From Rhodovarius crocodyli (GTDB lineage Bacteria; Pseudomonadota; Alphaproteobacteria; Acetobacterales; Acetobacteraceae), in NCBI GenBank assembly GCA_945901085.1, contig CAMDJV010000001.1, positions 124,001 through 188,000 on the forward strand: a stretch of DNA of 64,000 bases. The letters run 5' to 3'. A program made the translations under genes and the position numbers. Shown in pieces: positions 25,688 to 32,766 of the stretch. Each line of letters begins with the position of its first letter. Position 1 is the first letter of the stretch. Under the pieces are notes generated by a model. It saw nothing but the letters and a program-made list of their open reading frames with translations. It made no database searches and was not told where the DNA came from.

Positions 25688-27262
25688 ATGCGTAAAATCT
25701 TTGCCGCCGCCCTCCTGGCGGGCACAATGCTGGCTGGCATCGCCAATGCCAATGTCTTCCGTTGGGCAAATGACGGTGACGTCAATTCGATGGACCCCTA
25801 TACCCGGTCCGAAACCTTTCTGCTGACCTTCAACGCCAATATCTATGAGCCGCTGCTGCGGCGCGACCGGCAGCTGCGCCTTCAGGCCGCGCTGGCCGAG
25901 CGTTGGGAGCAGGTGAACCCGCTGACCTGGCGCTTCCATATCCGCCGCAATGTGCGCTTCTCGGATGGCTCGCCGCTGACGGCCGAGGATGTGGTGTTCT
26001 CCATCGCCCGCGCCCGGGGCCCAGGCTCCAATGTCGCAGCGTATTTCGCTGCCGTGGCTGAGGTGCGCAAGGTCGATGACTTCACCGTGGACCTCGTCAC
26101 CCGCAACCCCAGCCCCATCCTGCCCGAGGAATTGACCAGCTTTGGCATCATGTCCAAGGCCTGGCTGGAGCGGAACAATGCGGCGCGCGTGGCTGACCTG
26201 ACCTCACGCGAGGAAAATTTTGCGACGCGCAACGCCATGGGCACCGGCCCCTTCGTGCTGGTGAGCCGCGAGCCGGATCGGCGCACCGTTCTCGCCCCGA
26301 ACCCGCTCTGGTGGGACCGGCCCGAGCACAATCTGACCCGGGTGGAGTTCAACGTCATTGCCAATGACGCGACCCGCGTGGCGGCGCTGCTGAGCGGTGA
26401 GGTGGATATGATCTACACCGTGCCGCCGCAGGATATGGAGCGCATTGGCCGCACGCCGAATCTGCGCATCATCCAGGGGCCGGAATTGCGCACCATCTAT
26501 CTGGGCATGGACCAGATGCGCCCCGAATTGCTGAAGAGCGATGTGCGCGGCCGCAACCCCTTCCAGGATGTGCGGGTGCGCCGGGCGATGTATCAGGCGA
26601 TCGATATCGAGGCGATCCGCACCCGGGTGATGCGCGGCCAGGCGCGGCCCACCGGGCAGATTTTTGGCCCCGGGGTGAATGGCTTCGTCGAGGCCAATGA
26701 CACCCGCCCGGCGGTGGATCTTGAAGGTGCCCGCCGCCTGCTGGCCGAGGCGGGCTATCCCAATGGCTTTGGCGTCACCCTCGATTGCCCGAATGACCGC
26801 TATGTGAATGACGAGGCGATCTGCACGGCCGTGGTGTCGATGCTGGCGCGGATTGGCGTGCGGGTGACGCTCAATGCGCAGACCCGGGTGCGCTTCTTCG
26901 CCGAGGTGAATGGCCCGCGCTACAATACCAGCTTCTACCTGCTGGGCTGGACGCCCAATACTTATGACGCGCAGAACGCGCTGTTCAACCTGGCGGGCAC
27001 GCGCGATGGCACGCGCGGCGTGTTCAACAATGGCGGCTATTCCAACCCGCGCTTCGATGCGCTGGTGAGCCAGATCGAGGTGGAGACCACCCCGGCGCGG
27101 CGGCAGGCGTTGATCACTGAGGCGAGCCGACTGTTGCAGGAGGATGTGGCCTATATCCCGCTGCACCAGCAGCAGGTGGTTTGGGCTTCGCGCAGCAATA
27201 TCACGCTGCAGCAGCAGGCTGATAATGGCTTCCCGCTGCGGCTGGTGCGGGTGGGTAACTAA
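25688..27262 (+). CDS. Peptide/nickel-type ABC substrate-binding protein (family 5)
   Basis: 524-residue periplasmic protein. MRKIFAAALLAGTMLAGIANA is a clear signal peptide. The mature part has the family 5 features: SMDPYTRSE, LAERWEQVNPLTWRFHIRRN, VRFSDGSPLTAEDVVFSIAR, and the conserved VRRAMYQAIDIEAIR. The length is complete, unlike the damaged paralogue at 20.2 kb. No ABC permease or ATPase is adjacent, so it must serve components encoded elsewhere. ATG at 25688 is chosen for the signal peptide; the frame is open upstream. Confidence 0.93.
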   Translation: MRKIFAAALLAGTMLAGIANANVFRWANDGDVNSMDPYTRSETFLLTFNANIYEPLLRRDRQLRLQAALAERWEQVNPLTWRFHIRRNVRFSDGSPLTAEDVVFSIARARGPGSNVAAYFAAVAEVRKVDDFTVDLVTRNPSPILPEELTSFGIMSKAWLERNNAARVADLTSREENFATRNAMGTGPFVLVSREPDRRTVLAPNPLWWDRPEHNLTRVEFNVIANDATRVAALLSGEVDMIYTVPPQDMERIGRTPNLRIIQGPELRTIYLGMDQMRPELLKSDVRGRNPFQDVRVRRAMYQAIDIEAIRTRVMRGQARPTGQIFGPGVNGFVEANDTRPAVDLEGARRLLAEAGYPNGFGVTLDCPNDRYVNDEAICTAVVSMLARIGVRVTLNAQTRVRFFAEVNGPRYNTSFYLLGWTPNTYDAQNALFNLAGTRDGTRGVFNNGGYSNPRFDALVSQIEVETTPARRQALITEASRLLQEDVAYIPLHQQQVVWASRSNITLQQQADNGFPLRLVRVGN

Positions 27263-27275
27263 GTATCGGCTGCTT

Positions 27276-27304
27276 CCCGCCAGGGCCTGGGTGGCCCTGG
27301 CGGG
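27276..27304. terminator. Bidirectional hairpin between convergent binding-protein genes
   Basis: Perfect 12-bp arms CCCGCCAGGGCC and GGCCCTGGCGGG around the loop TGGGT. It lies in the middle of the 51-bp gap between two convergent genes, as expected for a shared terminator. No T run on either strand. Confidence 0.6.
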
Positions 27305-27313
27305 GGTGCGGCC

Positions 27314-28396
27314 TCAGCGTGCCGCGGCGCTTGCGGCGGCCAGGAAGTTCGCCTGGGTGTCCTCTGCAATGCGGAACCATTGCGTCTGATCGAGGCGATA
27401 GGCATCCCAGGTCTGATGGATGCGGCGGAAGCGCGGATTGGCAGCACCCACCTCAGCGTAGAATTCCTGCGTGGCGCGGTAGCTGGCATTGAGCACCTCA
27501 CGCGGGAAAAGGCGAAGCTGGGTGCCCGCCGCGATCAGCCGGCGCAGCGCGGTGGGGTTGAGGCTGTCATAACGCGCCATCATCCAGTGCCAGGTTTCGG
27601 AGCAGGCGGCCTCGAGGATCGCCTTGTAATGGCTAGGCAGCGCCTCATAGGCAGCGGGGTTCACCATCATGTCGATGGAGGGGGCGTATTCCCACCAGCC
27701 CGGGGCGTAATAGAAGCGTGCAACGCGCTGGAAGCCCAGCTTTTCGTCATCATACGGGCCGACCCATTCGGCGCCATCGATCACGCCGCGTTCCAGGGAG
27801 GGGTAGATATCGCCGCCGCCGATGAGCTGCGGCACCACACCGAGCTTTTGCAGGATATTGCCGCCGAAGCCGGCAATGCGGAATTTCAGCCCTTGCAGGT
27901 CGGCCACCGAGTTGATCTCGCGCCGGTACCAGCCGCCCATCTGAGCGCCGGTATTGCCGGCGGGAATGCCGACCACGCCCTGGTCACGATAGACCTCGGC
28001 CAGGGCCTGCTTGCCACCGCCTTCCTGCAGCCAGGACCAGAGCTGGCGCGACGACATGCCAAAAGGCAGGCAGGTGGCGATGCACAGCGAGGGGTCCTTG
28101 CCGAGATAGTAATAGGCCGAGGTATAGCCGCATTCGACGCTGCCATTGCCCACGGCATCCATCACCTGCAGCGCGGGCACCACCTCGCCCGGGCCGAAGG
28201 GGGTGATCTCGAAGGCGCCATCGGTCATTTCGCGCACGCGGCGGCAAATGCGCTCATGCGCGCCATAGAGCGTGTCCAGGCTCTTGGGGAAGCTGCCGGG
28301 CATGCGCCAGCGGATGCGCGTCTGGGCATGGGTGATGGCCGGCATGGCCAGAATGGGGGCCACCGCACCGGCGGCCAGAATATTGCGACGATCCAT
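27314..28396 (-). CDS. TRAP transporter solute-binding protein (DctP family), paralogue 1
   Basis: 360 residues with a signal sequence (MDRRNILAAGAVAPILAMPA), then TRIRWRMPGSFPKSLDTLYG, which opens the DctP domain. The central GLKFRIAGFGG and GVIDGAEWVGPYDD segments place it in the TRAP subfamily for monocarboxylate, mannitol or chloroaromatic type ligands. The Arg in KFRIAG is the usual carboxylate anchor. ATG at 28396 follows GAGGAATT. The downstream neighbour is a close paralogue, and no DctQ or DctM membrane subunit is nearby. Confidence 0.92.
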   Translation of the reverse strand: MDRRNILAAGAVAPILAMPAITHAQTRIRWRMPGSFPKSLDTLYGAHERICRRVREMTDGAFEITPFGPGEVVPALQVMDAVGNGSVECGYTSAYYYLGKDPSLCIATCLPFGMSSRQLWSWLQEGGGKQALAEVYRDQGVVGIPAGNTGAQMGGWYRREINSVADLQGLKFRIAGFGGNILQKLGVVPQLIGGGDIYPSLERGVIDGAEWVGPYDDEKLGFQRVARFYYAPGWWEYAPSIDMMVNPAAYEALPSHYKAILEAACSETWHWMMARYDSLNPTALRRLIAAGTQLRLFPREVLNASYRATQEFYAEVGAANPRFRRIHQTWDAYRLDQTQWFRIAEDTQANFLAAASAAAR

Positions 28397-28493
28397 GGGG
28401 CAATTCCTCGTTGGTTTCCTCTGTTCCAAGCTTGCGCGGGAGTGCATTGATGCGCAACTGGGATTATTGTAGCCTCCGGGTAATACGCTTGGC

Positions 28494-29573
28494 TCAGCGC
28501 TGTTGGCTGGCGAGCGCGAGAAAATTCGCGATACTGTCCTCAGACAGGCGGAACCATTGCGCCTGGTCGCGGCGATAGGCCTCCCAGCCCTGGCGGATGC
28601 GGCCGAATCGCGGATTGGCGGCCCCCATTTCGGCGTAGAATTCCTGGGTGGCGCGGTAGCAGGCCATCAGCACATCGCGGGGGAAGAAGCGCAGTTGCGT
28701 GCCTGAAGCGATCAGGCGGCGCAGCGCTGTGGGGTTTTGGCTGTCGTAGCGCGCCATCATCGCATGCCAGGTGCCGGCGCAGGCCTCCTCGAGGATAGCC
28801 TTGTAGTGGCTGGGCAGCGCCTCATAGGCGGCGGGGTTGATCATGAGGTCGAGCGAGGGGGCGTATTCCCACCAGCCCGGCGCGTAATAATATCGCGCCA
28901 CGCGCTGGAAACCGAGTTTTTCGTCATCGTAGGGGCCGGCCCATTCCGCGGCGTCGATCACCCCGCGCTCAAGGGCGGGGTAGACATCGCCACCGCTGAT
29001 CAATTGCGGCACCACGCCCAGGCGGGCGAGAATTTGGCCACCAAAGCCGGCGATGCGGAATTTCAGGCCATTGAGGTCATCGACATCTTTGATTTCCTCC
29101 CGGAACCAGCCGCCCATCTGTGCGCCGGTATTGCCGGCGGGAATGGCGATTACCCCCTGGTCACGATAGACCTCGCGCAGCGCCTCGCGCCCGCCGCCAT
29201 CCTGCAGCCAGGACCAGGTTTGCCGCGAGTTCATGCCAAAGGGCAGGCCGGTGCCGATGCATAGCGCCGGATCCTTGCCGATATAGTAGCTGGCCGGGGT
29301 ATAGCCGCATTCCACGCTGCCGCTGGCCACCGCATCCATCACCTGCAGCGCCGGCACCAATTCGCCCGGGCCGAAGGGGGTGATCTCGAAGGCGCCATCG
29401 GTCATCTCCCGCACGCGGCGGGCGATGCGCTCCATCCCGCCATAGATCGTGTCGAGGTTTTTTGGGTAGCTGCCGGGCATGCGCCAGCGGATGCGCGTCT
29501 GGGCATGGGTGAGGGCCGGGATCGCCAGCATGGGTGCCACCGCGCTGGCTGCGAGAATATGACGACGGATCAA
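28494..29573 (-). CDS. TRAP transporter solute-binding protein (DctP family), paralogue 2
   Basis: 359 residues, aligned to paralogue 1 end to end without evident gaps; roughly four in five residues match by eye. It has the signal IRRHILAASAVAPMLAIPA, then TRIRWRMPGSYPKNLDTIYG. The start is TTG at 29573, at the position equivalent to the ATG of paralogue 1 and preceded by AAGGAA. The two genes are a tandem duplication separated by 97 bp. Orphan with respect to membrane subunits. Confidence 0.92.
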   Translation of the reverse strand: MIRRHILAASAVAPMLAIPALTHAQTRIRWRMPGSYPKNLDTIYGGMERIARRVREMTDGAFEITPFGPGELVPALQVMDAVASGSVECGYTPASYYIGKDPALCIGTGLPFGMNSRQTWSWLQDGGGREALREVYRDQGVIAIPAGNTGAQMGGWFREEIKDVDDLNGLKFRIAGFGGQILARLGVVPQLISGGDVYPALERGVIDAAEWAGPYDDEKLGFQRVARYYYAPGWWEYAPSLDLMINPAAYEALPSHYKAILEEACAGTWHAMMARYDSQNPTALRRLIASGTQLRFFPRDVLMACYRATQEFYAEMGAANPRFGRIRQGWEAYRRDQAQWFRLSEDSIANFLALASQQR

Positions 29574-29665
29574 GGCTTAATTCCTTACCGGAGGGCTTGA
29601 TTGGCGAGGTTGCACGCCCCGATGCCCCATGCAACTGATTGTTGCTGCAAAGCAGAGGGAACGTC

Positions 29666-30553
29666 ATGGAAAAGATCGGCTTTATCGGCCTGGGCAATAT
29701 GGGCCGTGGCATGGCGAGCAATATTCGCCGCAAGCAATTCGCCATGATGGTCTATGACCTGAATCCCAAGCCGGTGGCGGCGCTGATGGAGTTGGGCGCC
29801 GAGGCGGCCGCCGATGTGGCGGCGCTGGGGCGGGCGAGCAGCATTGCCATCACCATGCTGCCGGGGCCCAAGGAGGTTTCGGCCACCGCCGCCACGCTGT
29901 TGGAGCATATGGCGCCGGGCAGCCTGCTGATCGACATGTCCACTGTTGACCCCGAGACGACGGACGCCCTGGCGGCGGCAGCGGCGGCGAAGGGGGTGGG
30001 CTTTGTCGATGCCCCGGTGGGCCGCCTGGCCGCGCATGCGGATCGGGGCGAGAGCCTGTTTATGGTCGGCGCCTCGGATGCTGATTTCGCCCGGGCGAAA
30101 CCGCTGCTGGAGGCGATGGGCACCACGATCCATCATTGCGGCGGCCCTGGCAGCGGCACCCGCACCAAGCTGGTGAACAACTACCTCGCCATCATCCTGT
30201 GCCAATTGAATGCCGAGGCGCTGTCACTCTCACAAGGCTTTGGCCTGACGCTGGAAACCACGCTGGAGGTGCTGCATGGCACCACCGCCACCAATGGCCA
30301 GTTGAAGGTGAATTGGCCGAATAAGGTGCTCAAGGGCGACATAGCACCCGGCTTTGCCATTGATCTGGCGCATAAGGATTTGTCGCTGATCATGCAGGCG
30401 GCCAATGCCGCCCGGGTGCCGCTGCCGGTGGCCGCGGCGGCCAGAGAGGCGTTTTCCGCCGCCCGCGCCCAGGGGCATGGGGCGCTGGATTTTTCTGCGA
30501 TGCTGGATGTGCAATGCGCGGTGGCGGGGGTGAAGCCGCCACGCCTGGCCTGA
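29666..30553 (+). CDS. NAD(P)-dependent beta-hydroxyacid dehydrogenase, sulfolactaldehyde reductase (YihU)-like
   Basis: 295-residue cytoplasmic oxidoreductase. The N-terminal GFIGLGNMGRGMA is the dinucleotide-binding loop. VDAPVGRLAAHADRGESLF, GTRTKLVNNYLA (catalytic Lys) and NWPNKVLKGDIAPGFAIDLA resemble YihU-type reductases more closely than 3-hydroxyisobutyrate dehydrogenase, whose motif is DAPVSGG. It may reduce sulfolactaldehyde or another small aldehyde-acid. ATG at 29666 follows AGAGGGAA. It is divergent from the TRAP proteins, with 92 bp between. Other sulfoquinovose genes are not seen, so the substrate is open. Confidence 0.85.
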   Translation: MEKIGFIGLGNMGRGMASNIRRKQFAMMVYDLNPKPVAALMELGAEAAADVAALGRASSIAITMLPGPKEVSATAATLLEHMAPGSLLIDMSTVDPETTDALAAAAAAKGVGFVDAPVGRLAAHADRGESLFMVGASDADFARAKPLLEAMGTTIHHCGGPGSGTRTKLVNNYLAIILCQLNAEALSLSQGFGLTLETTLEVLHGTTATNGQLKVNWPNKVLKGDIAPGFAIDLAHKDLSLIMQAANAARVPLPVAAAAREAFSAARAQGHGALDFSAMLDVQCAVAGVKPPRLA

Positions 30554-30570
30554 AGGCTTCTGGCCCAAGA

Positions 30571-30793
30571 GGCTGATGCGAAGCGCTTGTGTTGGGGGAA
30601 AAGAGCGAAAGGGCTTTGGCCTCCCGCGCCCTCCCACCAGGGACGACATATACGTCGACGATTTTCCCAAACTTTTGAAAATTATCAAAATAAACAATCT
30701 AACGAAGGTGCAGGAAACTCAGTTTCCTGCTGGGGTGCTCGAGGGGCAAAGCCCCTCGATCTTGTTGCCCCTCGCTATTGGTCTCTCAGCAGG
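30571..30793. repeat. Dispersed multi-hairpin repeat, copy B (long form)
   Basis: It has the left block AGAGCGAAAGGGCTTTGGCC, then an AT-rich centre (30659-30715). The shared string CTAACGAAGGTGCAGGAAAC follows, then the TTTCCTGCTGGGGTGCTCGA block and the CGAGGGGCAAAGCCCCTCG hairpin. It ends with TCAGCAGG. The element fills the gap between the convergent YihU-like and SDR genes. Confidence 0.75.
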
Positions 30794-30801
30794 CTGCCAA
30801 C

Positions 30802-31587
30802 TCACACCACCGGGCTGCGCCCGCCATCGACATTGATGGCGGTGCCGGTGATGTAGCCGCCCATCTCGCTGGCCAGCAGCAGCGCTTGGGCGGCGAATTC
30901 ATGCGCATAGCCCATGCGGCCGAGGGGGACGGTTTTGCCCTGCTCGGCCTTCCATTCCTCCCAGGTGATGTTGCGCTGCTCGCTGGCATGGCGGCGGACC
31001 CATTGGTCGCTCTCGATGATGCCGACCAGCATGGCGTTCACCAGCACATTATGCGGCGCGTATTCATTGGCCAGCGCCTTGGTCAGCGCCATGCCGGCCG
31101 CACGGCTGACTGAGGTGGGCGTGGAGGTCGCCGCCGGCGCCTTGGCGCCGATATTGAGCACATTGATGATCCGGCCCCATTTGCGCTCGGCCATGCCCGG
31201 CAGCACGGCGCGGCAGAGGCGGATGGCGGCCATCAGCTTGAGGTCCAGGTCATCCTTCCACAGCGCCTCGGAAATTTCGAGGAAGGGGCCGCGCTGCGAG
31301 GTGCCGGCATTATTGACCAGGATATCCACCTGGCCGAGGCCGGCGATCGCGGCGGCCGCGGCATCGGCGCAGCCCTGCTCGGTGCGGATATCGGCCGGCA
31401 CCGTCACCACTTTGGCCCCCGGGGCTGCGGCGCGGATTTCGGCTGCCGCGGCCTCCAGCGCCTCGGCACCGCGGGCGACGAGGGCGACATGGCCGCCCGA
31501 TTCGGCGAACATCTTCGCCATGGCCAGCCCCAACCCCTTGGAGCCGCCGGTGATCATGGCCGTGCGGCCGTCCAATGTGATATGCAT
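30802..31587 (-). CDS. Short-chain dehydrogenase/reductase family protein lacking the YxxxK pair
   Basis: 261 residues with a normal Rossmann half: TGGSKGLG cofactor loop, ADIRTE, and LVNNAG. At the catalytic site, where SDRs have Tyr-x-x-x-Lys, the sequence reads PTSVSRAAGMALTKALA. Tyr is replaced by Thr and Lys by Arg, while the helix that follows is well conserved. The protein may therefore bind a nucleotide without classical SDR catalysis, or use other residues. The C-terminus is regular (GTAINVDGGRSPVV). It converges on the YihU-like gene. Confidence 0.88.
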   Translation of the reverse strand: MHITLDGRTAMITGGSKGLGLAMAKMFAESGGHVALVARGAEALEAAAAEIRAAAPGAKVVTVPADIRTEQGCADAAAAAIAGLGQVDILVNNAGTSQRGPFLEISEALWKDDLDLKLMAAIRLCRAVLPGMAERKWGRIINVLNIGAKAPAATSTPTSVSRAAGMALTKALANEYAPHNVLVNAMLVGIIESDQWVRRHASEQRNITWEEWKAEQGKTVPLGRMGYAHEFAAQALLLASEMGGYITGTAINVDGGRSPVV

Positions 31588-31649
31588 GTGTTGTCCCTCC
31601 GAAGCGGCAATGTAACCACGGCCTGGGCGGAAGGGCCATCAGGCGGGGA

Positions 31650-31991
31650 CTAATCCGGCAGGCAGCGCACCGCCCCAGGCTGGGCGGAGGGGGTTGGCTG
31701 GGTGCCCGGCGGGCAGGGCATTTGGCCGCGATGGGGCGCGGGCAGGCCGGTGTCCCAGCCGCGCGCCTCACTGTCATCGCCAAAACCGCCGGTGGCGGGG
31801 ACGCAGCGCCCACCGCGCCGGCCATTCACCGCGCGCTGCGGCGTGCCGCCATGCGGGCAGAGGTAGCGCCTTGCCGCCTCCATCGCCGCTGATGTGGGCC
31901 GCGGCGGGGGCGCGCGCTGCGCCTCGGCCGTCCCGGCCAGCAGGATCATGGTTGCGAGCATGGCCCAGCCATGCCTACTTGGCCTCGCCAT
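31650..31991 (-). CDS. Small secreted protein, unknown
   Basis: 113 residues. The signal peptide MARPSRHGWAMLATMILLAG with cleavage near AEA is clear. The mature part is rich in Pro, Gly and Arg, with four Cys spaced as in YLCPHGG, GRCVPAT, MPCPPG and VRCLPD, which may form two disulfides. I recognise no family. ATG at 31991 gives the best signal peptide. It overlaps no other gene and is divergent from the PH-domain gene. Confidence 0.6.
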   Translation of the reverse strand: MARPSRHGWAMLATMILLAGTAEAQRAPPPRPTSAAMEAARRYLCPHGGTPQRAVNGRRGGRCVPATGGFGDDSEARGWDTGLPAPHRGQMPCPPGTQPTPSAQPGAVRCLPD

Positions 31992-32007
31992 GGTGGAGTA
32001 TCGGCGG

Positions 32008-32397
32008 ATGAGTGAGCAGGTCATTGTCGAAACACGTGAGAGCAGGCGTTCCTACGGCGCATGGGGAATTTTCGTGGCCATCCTGTGTTTGGGCCTTCCC
32101 TTTCTGGGGCGCCAGCGGGTGCGGGTGACCAATGAGCGGATCGTCATCGAATCGGGGTTTTGGAACAAGGTGCGCGATGATGTCGAAATCTTTCGCATCC
32201 GCGATGTGGTGGTGAAGCAGAATATCTGGAACCGGATGTTCGGCATTGGCGATGTGGTGGTGAAGGCGACCGAGGGGCGGAGCGAGGAAATCCATGTCCT
32301 GCGGGGCATGCCGGATCCGTTGGCGGTGAGCGAGGCGATCCGCCAGGCCTGGAACCAAGCTGCCCGCCCCACCGGCCCCGCCACCGCGCTCGACTGA
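32008..32397 (+). CDS. Bacterial PH-domain membrane protein
   Basis: 129 residues. A short polar N-terminus, one hydrophobic segment (AWGIFVAILCLGLPFLG) and a beta-rich domain follow: RVRVTNERIVIESGFW, VEIFRIRDVVVKQNIW, GIGDVVVKATEG. This is the pattern of the bPH2 (YdbS/YdbT-like) family, which is membrane-associated and of poorly known function. Its last base is shared with the start of the next gene. Confidence 0.75.
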   Translation: MSEQVIVETRESRRSYGAWGIFVAILCLGLPFLGRQRVRVTNERIVIESGFWNKVRDDVEIFRIRDVVVKQNIWNRMFGIGDVVVKATEGRSEEIHVLRGMPDPLAVSEAIRQAWNQAARPTGPATALD

Positions 32398-32666
32398 TGT
32401 CCCGCCGCCCGGCCAACCCCGATGAGGCGGTGCGCCCCACCCGGGATATCGACCCGATGGAGGCGCTGGAAGCCCTGCCGCGCGCCGATATCGCCGTGTT
32501 GGAAACCTCGCAGCCCAAGCTGATCGACGCCGCCCTGCGCGGCGCCGTGGTGCTCACCCGGCATGGGCGGGATGCATTCGTGCTGCTGCCGGTGGATGAA
32601 TTCCAGACCCTGGCGCGTGAGGCCATGGCGCGGCGCATCACCTCGAAGCGGGTGATCGAGGGCTGA
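32397..32666 (+). CDS. Phd/YefM-like antitoxin-fold protein, without a visible toxin
   Basis: 89 residues. The segment AAVVLTRHGRDAF-like (read here as GAVVLTRHGRDAFVLLPVDE) followed by FQTLAREA resembles the beta-hairpin and helix of Phd/YefM antitoxins, where the protein binds DNA through its N-terminal half. The N-terminal 25 residues are polar and Pro/Arg-rich. No RelE, Doc or PIN toxin lies beside it. It overlaps the PH-domain gene by one base. Family call tentative. Confidence 0.5.
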   Translation: MSRRPANPDEAVRPTRDIDPMEALEALPRADIAVLETSQPKLIDAALRGAVVLTRHGRDAFVLLPVDEFQTLAREAMARRITSKRVIEG

Positions 32667-32766
32667 GGGCGGCGGTTCCGATAGACATTCGGGGCCGGCT
32701 CAGGGCAGATACAGGCATGGCCGAACGCCCCTCTCCTCAGGATTCGCGCCGGACCCGCGCCGGCTG

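Noticed and set aside
30576-30856. Small open frames over repeats B and C with the shared peptide EFPAGVLEGQSPSI-like
   Set aside because: The peptide similarity comes from the DNA repeat itself; the frames lack ribosome sites and run into neighbouring genes.
32717-32766. 16-codon frame directly before smc
   Set aside because: Too short, no ribosome site or family evidence. Could be a leader peptide, but nothing supports it.
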